64,000 nt of DNA, taken from the NCBI RefSeq assembly GCF_026965535.1, contig NZ_CP114039.1, positions 8,415,461-8,479,460 of the forward strand, given 5' to 3'. A program made the translations under genes and the position numbers. This stretch comes from Corallococcus sp. NCRR. Lineage in GTDB: Bacteria; Myxococcota; Myxococcia; Myxococcales; Myxococcaceae. Shown piece by piece: positions 17,896 through 26,844 of the stretch. Below the pieces are notes generated by a model that did not search any database, was not told the origin of the DNA, and worked only from the letters and a program-made list of their open reading frames with translations. The first letter of the stretch is position 1. Every line of letters begins with the position of its first letter.

Positions 17896-18591
17896 ATGAT
17901 GAACGTTCGCCCTTCCGAAGCACGCGGTCACGCCAACCACGGCTGGCTGGATTCGCATCACACCTTCTCGTTCGCGAGCTACTTCGACCCGGAGAACATG
18001 GGCTTCCGCGCCCTGCGCGTCATCAACGAGGACCGCGTGCAGGCTGGCGAGGGCTTCGACACGCACCCGCACCGGGACATGGAGATCATCACCTACCCGC
18101 TGAGCGGCGCCATCGCGCACCGTGACAGCACGGGAGGCCAGGGGCTCCTGCGCGCCGGTGAGGTCCAGCGCATGACGGCCGGCACGGGCGTGATGCACAG
18201 TGAGATGAACGGCTCCAACGAGGACGTCCACTTCCTGCAGATCTGGATCATCCCGGAGAAGAAGGGCCTGAAGCCCGAGTATGAGCAGAAGTTCTTCCCG
18301 GAGAAGGACCGGCAGGGACGCTGGCGCGTGGTGGCCAGCCCCGACGCCCGGGACGGCAGCCTCACGGTGCACCAGGACGTGGTGCTCAACAGCACGCTGC
18401 TGAGCCCGGGGGAGAAGGCGGAGTACACGCTGGCCAAGGGGCGCCACGCCTGGGTGCAGATCGCCCGCGGCACGGGCACGCTCAACGGCGTGGCCCTGAA
18501 GGCCGGTGACGGAGTCGCCGTGTCCGACGAGTCGAGCCTCGTGCTCACCGCCTCCGAGCCGCTGGAGGCCCTGCTGTTCGACCTGGCCTGA
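17896..18591 (+). CDS. Pirin family protein (bicupin)
   Basis: A 231-residue pirin/YhhW-type protein. The N-terminal cupin carries the metal-binding GFDTHPHRDMEIITYPLSG with H-x-H, and GTGVMHSEMN supplies another His and Glu. The C-terminal cupin is shorter. YhhW-like pirins have quercetin dioxygenase activity in vitro; the natural substrate is uncertain. ATG 17896 is followed by a second ATG. It sits 108 bases after the LysR gene with the shared operator in the gap and is followed directly by a strong terminator. Confidence 0.9.
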   Translation: MMNVRPSEARGHANHGWLDSHHTFSFASYFDPENMGFRALRVINEDRVQAGEGFDTHPHRDMEIITYPLSGAIAHRDSTGGQGLLRAGEVQRMTAGTGVMHSEMNGSNEDVHFLQIWIIPEKKGLKPEYEQKFFPEKDRQGRWRVVASPDARDGSLTVHQDVVLNSTLLSPGEKAEYTLAKGRHAWVQIARGTGTLNGVALKAGDGVAVSDESSLVLTASEPLEALLFDLA

Positions 18592-18607
18592 TGCAACGGC
18601 CACGAGA

Positions 18608-18643
18608 AAGGCCCCCGGATCCCTGAGCGGATCCGGGGGCCTT
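18608..18643. terminator. Strong bidirectional terminator
   Basis: A perfect 15-bp stem (AAGGCCCCCGGATCC with its complement) around CTGAGC, with A-rich bases on the left and T-rich on the right. It serves the convergent pirin (+) and beta-helix (-) genes. Confidence 0.92.
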
Positions 18644-18650
18644 GTCGTTT

Positions 18651-20216
18651 CTACGGCGTGAACGAAGTGGTGTTGGGCACAGGTGGGATGGTGACGGCCT
18701 GGCCGTACACCAGCGTGTTGCCCGTCACGGTGCCGGTGGCGTTGAGCTTCGTCGCGTCCAGCAGGGTCCCCCGGATGTTCTGCGCGTTGAACGTGCACGG
18801 GGATGAAGACGAGCAGTCATAGGCCACGAGCTTCGCGCCGTTGCTGGAGTACACGGCGATGTCCTTGGCCGTCGTGGTGCCGGAGTGCATGAAGAAGTGG
18901 CCGTCGCGAGGCTGGTAGCTGCTCACGTTTTCGACGCGAGGGCCCGAGGTGACGGACTGCCACAGGCGGAAGTTGCGCTTGCACTCGGCGGCGACGGTGT
19001 TTCGGATGAGCATGTTGCGCACCTTGGTGTCGACGCAGCCGTCCTCGCTGCCGCGGAAGTAGCTGTCCTCCAGGACGACGTCGCTGGCGGAGCTCTCCCC
19101 GTCGATGCCGTCCCCTTGCGTGTAGCCGGTCTGCATGCCGGTGACGTTCATCACGGTGGCCCGGCGCAGGGTGACGTTGTTGGTGGTGTCGTAGAGGGCG
19201 ATGCCCGCGGGGTAATCACTCCCCTGCCCGCCAATCTGGTCCGGCTCCATGTCGATGTAGACATCCTCCACGAGCGACTGGTTCGTCCCGGACGCGAGGA
19301 AGATGCCACCGCGAGTGAACTGGAGGATCATCGCGTCGCGGATGGTGAGGTCGGTGAAGGCGGTGGGACTGGAGCGCTCCACGTCCACGCAGGTGGCCAC
19401 GTTCTCCGCGCGGAACTGGCTGAGCGTGACGTGAGCCACGGACGTCGCGGCCTTGAAGCTGAAGCAAGTGCCCACGTGGCTGAACTCCAGGTTGTGGAAC
19501 ACGAGGTTGCTGGCCTTGACGGTGAAGGCCACGGGCCCCGTCTTCGCGCGAGTGGAGGCCTGGAAGGTGGACTGGAACACGGGCCGCCCCGCCACGCCCT
19601 TGATGGTGACGGGAGCGCCCAGCGCGCCGCCCTGGGACACGGTGGTGCCGGTGCCATAGGTGCCCCCGTGGATGCACACCGTGCCCCCGGGCCCCACCGC
19701 CTGGATGAATGAATTGAGATGGGCGAGCGTGCCCGCCGTCTGAGCCGTGAGGCCGTCCTTGGAGCCCGCGCCCGTCACGGTGATGTGGCGGACGGAGGAG
19801 CCGGAGCATTCGTCCGCAATGGGCGTGGCGGACAGGCCATTCGAGTACCCGGAGGTCGTGTCGCCCGTGGAGCCCTTGATGCGCACGACAAACTCGTACT
19901 TCGTGCCGTTGGTGAGGCCGGTGACGGCATAGGTCGTGGAGGCCCCCGCGCTCCGGTAGCTCCAGGAGCCGGAGCCCACGCGGTAGCGGACCTGGTAGCC
20001 CTGGGTGACCATAGGGCCCGCGGTCCACTTCAGCGTCACCTGCCCGTTGCCAGGGACGGCTTCGAGCAACGTCGGGGCGGCCAGGGCCGCCTGGGAGACC
20101 TCACCGGTCTCCTCCAGGTCCAGCGGCAGGTCCTCCCGCGGCCCACAGGCGAGGGCCAACAGGAAGGAACCGGTGAAACACAGCACACGGTACCGGGCGA
20201 GGGTGATTTTCTTCAT
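18651..20216 (-). CDS. Lipoprotein with fibronectin III and right-handed parallel beta-helix
   Basis: A 521-residue surface lipoprotein, lipobox LALAC with Cys24. Residues about 45-132 form a fibronectin type III domain (LLEAVPGNGQVTLKWTAG ... YEFVVRIKG). From about 138 to the end is a right-handed beta-helix: repeating short strands with stacked N, V and I positions (VTIKGVAGRP, LVFHNLEFSHVG, NVTLRRATVMNVTG, SDVVLEDSYFRG). The fold is typical of polysaccharide lyases, pectinases and adhesins, but I see no clear catalytic set. Start ATG 20216 lies 12 bases from the upstream DUF2378 stop, so it may be co-transcribed with both DUF2378 genes. Confidence 0.8.
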   Translation of the reverse strand: MKKITLARYRVLCFTGSFLLALACGPREDLPLDLEETGEVSQAALAAPTLLEAVPGNGQVTLKWTAGPMVTQGYQVRYRVGSGSWSYRSAGASTTYAVTGLTNGTKYEFVVRIKGSTGDTTSGYSNGLSATPIADECSGSSVRHITVTGAGSKDGLTAQTAGTLAHLNSFIQAVGPGGTVCIHGGTYGTGTTVSQGGALGAPVTIKGVAGRPVFQSTFQASTRAKTGPVAFTVKASNLVFHNLEFSHVGTCFSFKAATSVAHVTLSQFRAENVATCVDVERSSPTAFTDLTIRDAMILQFTRGGIFLASGTNQSLVEDVYIDMEPDQIGGQGSDYPAGIALYDTTNNVTLRRATVMNVTGMQTGYTQGDGIDGESSASDVVLEDSYFRGSEDGCVDTKVRNMLIRNTVAAECKRNFRLWQSVTSGPRVENVSSYQPRDGHFFMHSGTTTAKDIAVYSSNGAKLVAYDCSSSSPCTFNAQNIRGTLLDATKLNATGTVTGNTLVYGQAVTIPPVPNTTSFTP

Positions 20217-20228
20217 TTCCCCGTTTTA

Positions 20229-20771
20229 TCAAGGGTCCCACTGGATGCGGTAGGAGCAGGCGTGGCCGTCGAAGTCGAACGGTTCCACCCGGAGGTTCTT
20301 CGCACCGGCCTTGGCCAGGCCGGCCTCGATGATGCCGCGCAGGTAGCCGGGGTTCCCGTTGCACTCGGACACACGGAGGACGTGGTGCGCACGTCCCTGG
20401 GTTTCGAGCTCGGTCCGCAGGTAGTTGTTCACGGTGGCGAAGCTCTCCTGGATGCGGACGACGACGCGCTCCGGTCCGAAGATGGGCCACATGGCGACGA
20501 GCGCCTTGCCGAGCAGCGTCTGCTCCACGCCCTGGATGAGCCCCGCGCCCAGGCGCCGGTAGCCCTCGTCCAGGTCGACGTCCGGGTAGAGCGCTCGCGC
20601 CGTGATGCGAAGCGCCTCCGCGAAGACGAGCCGGGGCGTGTTGCGAGGGATGGGAGCGTCCAGGTCCAGCCCGGCCTGCTTCAGCTGCTCCTTCAACCGC
20701 GGAGTGAGCCGCCGCCCAATGGAGCGAAAGAGCCCCTCAATCGTGTGACGATAGACAACCTGCTCAGCCAT
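20229..20771 (-). CDS. DUF2378 (TIGR02265) family protein, copy 1
   Basis: A 180-residue soluble protein. I recognise the myxobacterial TIGR02265 family from VVYRHTIEGLFRSI at the N-terminus, LGKALVAMWPIFGPERVVVR and SFATVNNYL in the middle, and the C-terminal FDFDGHACSYRIQW. The family is almost restricted to Myxococcales and present in many copies per genome; no function is known. This copy is a clear paralogue of the adjacent gene at 20943. It lies immediately upstream of the beta-helix lipoprotein gene. Confidence 0.88.
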   Translation of the reverse strand: MAEQVVYRHTIEGLFRSIGRRLTPRLKEQLKQAGLDLDAPIPRNTPRLVFAEALRITARALYPDVDLDEGYRRLGAGLIQGVEQTLLGKALVAMWPIFGPERVVVRIQESFATVNNYLRTELETQGRAHHVLRVSECNGNPGYLRGIIEAGLAKAGAKNLRVEPFDFDGHACSYRIQWDP

Positions 20772-20942
20772 GAATCCGTCCGGGGGTCGGATGTAATTGC
20801 GCGCAGCCCTAACGGCAGCTCACCGCAATGTCATCACGAACGCACGAGCCGCCGCCAGACGCCACGTAACCTCAACCAAACCCATCTGTCTTTCCCAGAC
20901 ACCGCGACTGGATCGCTGTTCTGGGATTGCCCGGCTCCAGCC

Positions 20943-21485
20943 TCAGCCACCCCACCGGATGCGGTAGGAGCAGGCGTGGCCATCGAAGTCGAAGGGCTCG
21001 ACGCGAAGGTTCTTGGCGCCGGCCTTGGCCAGCCCCGCTTCGATGAGACCGCGAAGGTAGCCCGGGTTCCCGTTGCACTCGTTGACGCGGATGATGTGGT
21101 GCCCGGGGCCCTGGGTGAGCAGCTCCGACCGCATGTAGTTGTTGACGGTGGAGAAGCTCTCCTGGATGCGGACGACGACGCGCTCGGGCCCGAAGATGGG
21201 CCACATGGACACGAGCGACTTGCCGAGCACGGTCTGCTCCATCCCCTGGATGATGCCAACGCCCAGGCGCCGGTAGCCCTCGCCCACATCGAGCTGCGGA
21301 TACAGGTGCTCGACGGTGACGCGAAGGGCCTCCGCGAAGATGGACCGGGAGGTGTGGTGCGGAGCCTGAGCATCCAGGTCCAGGCCCACGTCCTTCAGCT
21401 TGGTCCGGAGCTCTGGAGTGAGCCGGTCACCAATGGAGCGGAACACGCCTTCCACGGTGTGGCGATAGACGATCTCTTCTTCCAC
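20943..21485 (-). CDS. DUF2378 (TIGR02265) family protein, copy 2
   Basis: A 180-residue paralogue of the gene at 20229, identical in length and collinear throughout. The N-terminal block VYRHTVEGVFRSIGDRLTPE and the C-terminal block from AKAGAKNLRVEPFDF are nearly the same in both, while the middle has diverged (residues about 35-75). It is the product of a tandem duplication. It is transcribed in the same direction, 171 bases upstream of copy 1; the gap shows no coding frame of interest. Confidence 0.88.
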   Translation of the reverse strand: MEEEIVYRHTVEGVFRSIGDRLTPELRTKLKDVGLDLDAQAPHHTSRSIFAEALRVTVEHLYPQLDVGEGYRRLGVGIIQGMEQTVLGKSLVSMWPIFGPERVVVRIQESFSTVNNYMRSELLTQGPGHHIIRVNECNGNPGYLRGLIEAGLAKAGAKNLRVEPFDFDGHACSYRIRWGG

Positions 21486-21794
21486 GAAACACCCCGGCCC
21501 AAACCCGGCGGTCCCATTCCGCCGTGTCGCAAAGAAGCCTACCCCATCCCCCTGACGAATCCGAAGCCCCCTGCCTGGACGAGACGTTCTACCGATGTTT
21601 CACGACCGGTTCTGATGCTTAATCATGGATTACTCGAACCCGATGACTCGGCGGGTCTGAGTGGCCCCGGTGAGCCCCGGCGCGGATACGAGGAACTCGG
21701 CGGAGGATCTTGGGTCCGAGACGCGCACCTTGAGCCTCCTTGACTTCCAAAGTGTAGGACTCAGCCGAGGCGACAATTTCCAGACATGGGGCGT
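21486..21794. other. Intergenic stretch without a recognisable gene
   Basis: 309 bases between the divergently positioned DUF2378 copy 2 and the Imm52 gene. I see no convincing coding frame. GGATTACTCGAACCCG at 21627-21642 resembles the complement of a tRNA T-arm with three extra bases, but there is no surrounding cloverleaf. Confidence 0.5.
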
Positions 21795-22508
21795 CTACCC
21801 TTGGGGTTGGATCGGCTTCAACAGGCCCGCCCGGTTCAGCTCGTCATGCACCTGCTCGGCGAGCACGATGTGCTCCGGGTTGCTTACCGTGAATCGCTCG
21901 GGACACATGACGATGAGCGTCCCCTTGTCCTCGACCCGTTCGATATGCACCGGAGAGGGCAGCAGGGGTACTGTACCCACACGGCGCGACAGGTACGTGA
22001 CCCAGCCTACGAACGTGCCTGGCACCGCGAACTCCGACACCCTGTCTCGATGAGCCGTTGACGTGGCAATCCCCCATTCAGGGTCCCAAGCCAAAGCCGC
22101 TGCGCGAAGCGTCTGTGAAAGGACAGAAGCGGTCAGGACACGCGCTCTCACTTCACCTCCTGTCGGAAGCTCCATCACGCAGAGGTCCCCCAGGAGCTGC
22201 GAGGTGGAGCCGCATGCGAGCCTGACGCCAGTGCTTGCGCCATCGGGCTCACCGTTCCATGCAGAGAAAGACACCCCGACCTGATCACGCCGGTACTTCG
22301 TGCTGAAGAGCTTGAGAAGCGACTCTTCATTCGGCACAAGTGGGTGTTTGAGCGCATCAGCACGAGACCCGGCTTTCTCGAACCATCGGTTGAACGTAGG
22401 TTCGGCGGGCGCCAGGAGACGGAAGAAGGCCTCGGCACGTCGAGCGTATGACTCGACTGGCTCAACCCGTCCCGGCCAGTACGCTCCCAGGTAATATTTC
22501 TCGTTCAT
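21795..22508 (-). CDS. Imm52 family immunity protein
   Basis: A 237-residue soluble protein opening NEKYYLGAYWPGRVEPVESY, with AEAFFRLLAPAEPTFNRWFEKA, which I recognise as immunity protein 52. It would bind and neutralise a cognate polymorphic-toxin nuclease in the cytoplasm. Its start lies 12 bases after the stop of a 48-codon open segment that looks like the last part of a toxin gene, so the immunity gene appears orphaned. G+C is lower than in the core genome. Confidence 0.8.
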   Translation of the reverse strand: MNEKYYLGAYWPGRVEPVESYARRAEAFFRLLAPAEPTFNRWFEKAGSRADALKHPLVPNEESLLKLFSTKYRRDQVGVSFSAWNGEPDGASTGVRLACGSTSQLLGDLCVMELPTGGEVRARVLTASVLSQTLRAAALAWDPEWGIATSTAHRDRVSEFAVPGTFVGWVTYLSRRVGTVPLLPSPVHIERVEDKGTLIVMCPERFTVSNPEHIVLAEQVHDELNRAGLLKPIQPQG

Positions 22509-22520
22509 CGGGACTATTGC

Positions 22521-22667
22521 CTACGGAGACGGCGGGGTGAATACGACCTTGACTGAACCAAGCCCTTCACTCCCGAGCAGGTCTCTCACGGCGTCAACAC
22601 CTTGCCCAATGCCCGCGAACCCCAGAGCCTCATCCCCGCCGCGCACGAAACATCCTACCACCACAAA
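22521..22667 (-). pseudogene. 3' stub of a toxin-like gene
   Basis: 48 codons ending in TAG. The translation contains AGIGQGVDAVRDLLGSEGLG followed by SVKVVFTPPSP. The ending resembles the C-terminal helix-strand of REase-type polymorphic toxins found before Imm52 genes (inference). No start codon with a ribosome-binding site precedes it, and it abuts, in the same frame, the stop codon of the 773-residue gene at 22668. The likeliest history is that the rest of the toxin was lost when the neighbouring cassette arrived. Confidence 0.5.
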
Positions 22668-24989
22668 CTAAGTCACCACATCAGCAAGAAGCATCCAGAG
22701 TTCAGGCCTCTCTCGAAGCACGATATTCCGAAGCCGTCTGAACCCTACCGAATCGCCCAGCGCTCGCGAGTGAAGCAGTCGCTTGCGCGCCTCCAAAACG
22801 GCCTTCTCACGAAACACATGCAGATGTTCCGACATGGCAGGGAGTTCGACAGCCGCAATAATGGCGGCCCCTTCACCATCAGTCATGGGCAACTGCGCGA
22901 GCCGCTCCAACAACATTTCCCAGAGAGATGGGTCTACATAGTCGCCTCGGGAGGACAACCACTTGCGCGTAAATTCCGCAGCGTTCTCCAGCGTCGGCCC
23001 GAGTCGGTTCAGAGGCAGATGAAGCCACGCCTTCTTCAACAATTCACGAAGATAGGCTGATACCCACTCTGGCGCCAACGATTCAATAGTCCGTAACCAC
23101 CAGTGCTCAGCGGAAGCCGCGAATCTTGCCTCGTCGACACAATAACCCGAGAAGGAGTAGAACCAGAACGTAACATCGCGCGCGGCATGCTCCTGGAGTG
23201 CCTTCATGACTGCCACTGGTTCTCGACGCGCCCATTCCTCAACCAATAGACTCTTGAATCCCTGGCGCAGAGAAGGCGTCCATTGGTCCTCTTGCTCGCG
23301 GGCCCCCATTAGCTCCAAACCGAAAATTCTGCCCAGCACCACGGTAGATAACTGCTTGAGCATCCGAGTCACTGGATCCAGCGCCCTGTTATCGACAAGA
23401 TGCACCGCCCCAAGAACCCACCGCGAAAGCTCATCATTATCAGCAGTATCCTTGGGACAGAACGACCTAAACGACACTTGGTCAAGCAGTTCAACCATCC
23501 GTCCATCTGGAACCAGGAATGAGGAGAGTTCCAGCAACGTTCTTAGAGTCCTCACGTCTTCAACAGAAGGCAGGCGCCTCTCGATCTCCCGCCCAAGAAG
23601 ATCGCGATTGGACATCCGCACGAGATACTCCGTTGGCATTCGCTCAATAAGCATAGGAAGGAGTTCATCATGGAGCGCCTGAATCGCTGGATTTCCACTC
23701 ATAAGGGCATCCAGCCTCAAAACGACAACCGCCGCCATAACACCATCAACCACGAAAAACTGCCTGCGGAACTTTTCAATTCCACACAGCTCTTCACATA
23801 ATTCCAGAAAACTGGGATGCGGCACATTTCCGAGCTGCTCAAGATACTCCAGCGCGAACTCAGGACTGGATTGGGCTAATACAGCCATTTTAAGAGCTGG
23901 CACTCCTACATTGCGCAACGCCTGCTTCCAGTCAAAATCTGCAGGCTCAGGTTCCGGAATATCTTTTCCCCGTGAAAAAAGTGAACTCCCCCGCATCGAG
24001 CCGGTTTCCTGGACGGTTACTGTAGGAGTCCCCCATTGCGATGGAGGCGAAGCTTGTCGTTTTTGGCCTCGCACAGAGAAAAGATTGAACACATCCTCAT
24101 GGTTGCTTGGCTGAGCATCCAAGTAAGCTGCCATGATCCCAGCGAGTTCGCGGTCATGTTCACGCAGCGACTCTAGCAATGAATCTAGTAGTTCTTGAAG
24201 CTCTGGCGCTCGAGCACGCATGGCTAGTTCAAGCGCAGCAAACCAAGATTTAATTGCATCAACTGAGACGTGCTCCTGACGCCATACTCCAACAGGCCTC
24301 CGAAAACGCTCGGCCATTGCCTCAAGCACTCTTCTCAAACGAACGGATTTCCCTTTTGCAAATGCCCCAGCAAATGACTCTGCCGTACGATTCCCTGCAA
24401 GCACGAGCGAAGTCGCCAGCACCTCCAAGGCATAATCAAAGAAGACAAGGCGTCCCACATCTGTCAGGACACTCTCCAGAAGCACCGGCGGAAATCGCTC
24501 CAGGAGTCCTCTGAGGACAACCGTTCTGTTGTTCGCTAAGCTCCCTGCCAAGTCAACAAGCCTTAGCGCCAGCGTCGTCTGCTGTTCAAGGCTTACGCCC
24601 CCAGATGCCAACTCTTGCTTCGAGAGAGCATCCGCAGCACCGAACAACGCCGGCCCCGATCGCTCAATCAATGGCGTCCCCGCAAGAGTCACAAGGAAGC
24701 GCACTCGCTCCTGGAGATCCACATACGTCGAAGCCCAGGCACTAATCATCTCGGCATCAATCCCCCGAAGCCAAGGATTGACTTGCTGCTCGACCCACTT
24801 AAAGCATTCGTGGGTTCCTTTGCCACGTTTGCCCAGCCTAGCGCGAATCGTCGCAATGAAGTGGCGCAATTCTTCCGAAGCACCCTGTCGGTGCGGATTG
24901 AAGGCCTGCTCGATCACCTCGCGTATTGTCTGTTTCCAGACCTCCTCACCAGCATCGGCTAGTTCACTCAGCCCAATGCCCATGGTCAT
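22668..24989 (-). CDS. Unassigned 773-residue protein coupled to the nuclease-NTPase
   Basis: I do not recognise the family. The sequence is Leu-, Glu- and Arg-rich with long amphipathic helices and no signal peptide or membrane segment. A probably disordered linker near residues 340-375 (PTVTVQETGSMRGSS, then DIPEPEPADFDW) divides an N-terminal helical half from a C-terminal half that may be a helical-repeat scaffold. I find no Walker, HD, nuclease or protease motif. The start is ATG 24989, overlapping the upstream stop as TGATG, so it is translationally coupled to the nuclease-NTPase gene and should be its functional partner. Codons end in A/T far more often than in neighbouring genes, a sign of transfer. 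A longer frame to 25064 exists but would overlap the partner. Confidence 0.8.
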   Translation of the reverse strand: MTMGIGLSELADAGEEVWKQTIREVIEQAFNPHRQGASEELRHFIATIRARLGKRGKGTHECFKWVEQQVNPWLRGIDAEMISAWASTYVDLQERVRFLVTLAGTPLIERSGPALFGAADALSKQELASGGVSLEQQTTLALRLVDLAGSLANNRTVVLRGLLERFPPVLLESVLTDVGRLVFFDYALEVLATSLVLAGNRTAESFAGAFAKGKSVRLRRVLEAMAERFRRPVGVWRQEHVSVDAIKSWFAALELAMRARAPELQELLDSLLESLREHDRELAGIMAAYLDAQPSNHEDVFNLFSVRGQKRQASPPSQWGTPTVTVQETGSMRGSSLFSRGKDIPEPEPADFDWKQALRNVGVPALKMAVLAQSSPEFALEYLEQLGNVPHPSFLELCEELCGIEKFRRQFFVVDGVMAAVVVLRLDALMSGNPAIQALHDELLPMLIERMPTEYLVRMSNRDLLGREIERRLPSVEDVRTLRTLLELSSFLVPDGRMVELLDQVSFRSFCPKDTADNDELSRWVLGAVHLVDNRALDPVTRMLKQLSTVVLGRIFGLELMGAREQEDQWTPSLRQGFKSLLVEEWARREPVAVMKALQEHAARDVTFWFYSFSGYCVDEARFAASAEHWWLRTIESLAPEWVSAYLRELLKKAWLHLPLNRLGPTLENAAEFTRKWLSSRGDYVDPSLWEMLLERLAQLPMTDGEGAAIIAAVELPAMSEHLHVFREKAVLEARKRLLHSRALGDSVGFRRLRNIVLRERPELWMLLADVVT

Positions 24990-26791
24990 CAACCTCTCAT
25001 TCCCTCGAAGCACGAACGCACACCACGACCAAGCAGCGCCCGATTCATCCGGAACATCTGCCAAAAAAGCTCAGCCATAGATTGATGCCAAAATTTAATA
25101 AGATGACCATCTGCGGTGAACTCCAGCAAGCCTTGACCTGCGAATCGAAGCGCAATGTCCCGTATTTCATCCTCGCTCCTGCCCAGCATCCGAGCCATTG
25201 CCTCAAGATCAACGGGCACTCCAAAACGCCCCAAGGCCGAGACAACATACAGCAGGTCATAACTGCCACTTCCGCCTCGCACTACTGACTTAATACGACT
25301 CAGGAGATAACTATTGAAAGCCACAATAGAAAGCGAATATCCGTTCCAATCATAGGACTCTAGCGCAGTTCTCAGCACGACCAGATCATCCATGAAGTCG
25401 ACCCAGTCGACCGACCTGTAGACGCGCCGCTGTTCCTCCAACTCAAGGCCGCGCACGTCCTTCAGGTACCAACTCAACAGCCGTTCCCCTCTCAGCCGTG
25501 GTTTATTCCCTAGAGGGAAGGTGACTGCCGCAAGTCGAACCTGCTGCGATTCCGCCATTTCCCGCACCAGAAACTCCCGGTCCCGCGCGGTCGCAAGCAA
25601 ATTGAGTCCCGCGAATCCCGGAGCCAGGGCGAGAATCGTCTGGAACGCCGTAGGATTCAGGTGAACGTTCTCAAGAATCAATAAGGGGTACAGGCCCAGC
25701 ACCTTCGCCGAGGCCGTAACATCGGACAGGTAGCGCGAGGCATCTGTGGGAAGTTCCCGGCCGTCGTTTTCGAAGTCCCAAATCATGGGATAGCCGCGTG
25801 CTCTAGATGCCCGGAAACCCAACTGGCTGATGAAGAATGTTTTGCCAGAAGCGCGAGGTCCAAGAACGAGCAGAATCCCTTCGCGTTCAAGTAGAGCTTG
25901 GGCTTGGTCTAGCTCTGCCTGGTCCACGAACAATCGTCCAAGGCGCAGATGCTCCAGAGAGATCTGGAGATGTTGATCGCGGCGCGGGTCATTCAGTTTT
26001 TCGAGAAGACTAATAACATTCCTACGCCGAACCACATCCGCTTCGCGGAGGCCCAATAACTCCAAAATCTTACTGCGCACTTCTTCTATCGTCAGCAAAG
26101 TCCCATGCTTGTTAAATGAGCAATTCTTGACCCAATTGTAAACCCTGAAATAGGCATCCATCGAATCATGAACGCCTAGCTCATACAGGCGGCTCAAAGA
26201 AGCCTCGGCGACACCAGACATCGGGAGGTTGTCGGTTCCGAGTTCTGTGGGGGGCAGGAACTTTCGCCAGACCACCAACTCTGTCAGCAGCTTGTAGCTA
26301 GCTACAGGGGCGACCTGCGCATCAACAGTCTTCGGGTTCTTGCCCGCGAAATGCCTCCAGGCGACCTCGTCGCGATAGCGTCCAAGTTCCTCAGCTGAGT
26401 CGAGGAGTTCTTGAAGATGCTTATCTAAACCCGCATTCGTCAGGAAGACGAAGCGTCGGGTTTCTGTTTCGGCTTTATGTGCCGCCCGGTTGAGGAACTC
26501 GATGAGGTCGTCATCCTTCTTCTTCCAACGAGTCCGGTCATTTTCTCGAACCTTCACTTGTAGATGAATGCGGCGTCCACTCAGACCGTGAAAAGTCAAA
26601 TCCTCTAGGGCGTCCCTGTCGGGATCTCCCTCAAGGTGCACGCTTACGAGCGAACCCAGCCAACCGAAATCCTGCTCAAGAGGAAGGCTAGGGCGGCGAG
26701 GGGTCAATACGTACGTCAGGAGCAAAAAGGTCGACACATCCCACTGGTAGTCGTAGCCAGCGCCCACACGGTTGTCACGGGTCGAAGCCAT
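24989..26791 (-). CDS. PD-(D/E)xK-like nuclease fused to a P-loop NTPase (candidate defence effector)
   Basis: A 600-residue protein. Residues about 10-150 resemble the DUF4297/Cap4-type nuclease domain: GYDYQWDVSTFLLLTYVL, then D64 and HLQVK with Q78 and K80 in a D-x13-QxK arrangement. From about 290 to 480 is an ATPase domain with Walker A GPRASGKT at about 311-318 and Walker B-like LLILENVH near 370, plus LLATARDRE. The C-terminal part, with ALGRFGVPVDLEAMARMLG, looks like a winged helix. Nuclease plus STAND-like NTPase is the design of several anti-phage sensors, but I cannot place this protein in a named type. Start ATG 26791 has GAGGAG nine bases upstream. The stop overlaps the next gene. 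A+T content is raised. Confidence 0.8.
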   Translation of the reverse strand: MASTRDNRVGAGYDYQWDVSTFLLLTYVLTPRRPSLPLEQDFGWLGSLVSVHLEGDPDRDALEDLTFHGLSGRRIHLQVKVRENDRTRWKKKDDDLIEFLNRAAHKAETETRRFVFLTNAGLDKHLQELLDSAEELGRYRDEVAWRHFAGKNPKTVDAQVAPVASYKLLTELVVWRKFLPPTELGTDNLPMSGVAEASLSRLYELGVHDSMDAYFRVYNWVKNCSFNKHGTLLTIEEVRSKILELLGLREADVVRRRNVISLLEKLNDPRRDQHLQISLEHLRLGRLFVDQAELDQAQALLEREGILLVLGPRASGKTFFISQLGFRASRARGYPMIWDFENDGRELPTDASRYLSDVTASAKVLGLYPLLILENVHLNPTAFQTILALAPGFAGLNLLATARDREFLVREMAESQQVRLAAVTFPLGNKPRLRGERLLSWYLKDVRGLELEEQRRVYRSVDWVDFMDDLVVLRTALESYDWNGYSLSIVAFNSYLLSRIKSVVRGGSGSYDLLYVVSALGRFGVPVDLEAMARMLGRSEDEIRDIALRFAGQGLLEFTADGHLIKFWHQSMAELFWQMFRMNRALLGRGVRSCFEGMRG

Positions 26792-26844
26792 TGTTCCAAG
26801 CTCCTCTGCACTGGGGATGAGACCTTCTCTAAAATGATAAAGAG

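Noticed and set aside
21627-21642. GGATTACTCGAACCCG as a third tRNA T-arm relic
   Set aside because: It has three extra bases compared with the tRNA-Leu T-arm and no terminator segment at the expected distance; probably chance.
24989-25062. Longer start (ATG at 25064) for the 773-residue protein
   Set aside because: It would overlap the nuclease-NTPase gene by 76 bases, while the ATG at 24989 overlaps the stop exactly as TGATG, the usual coupled arrangement.
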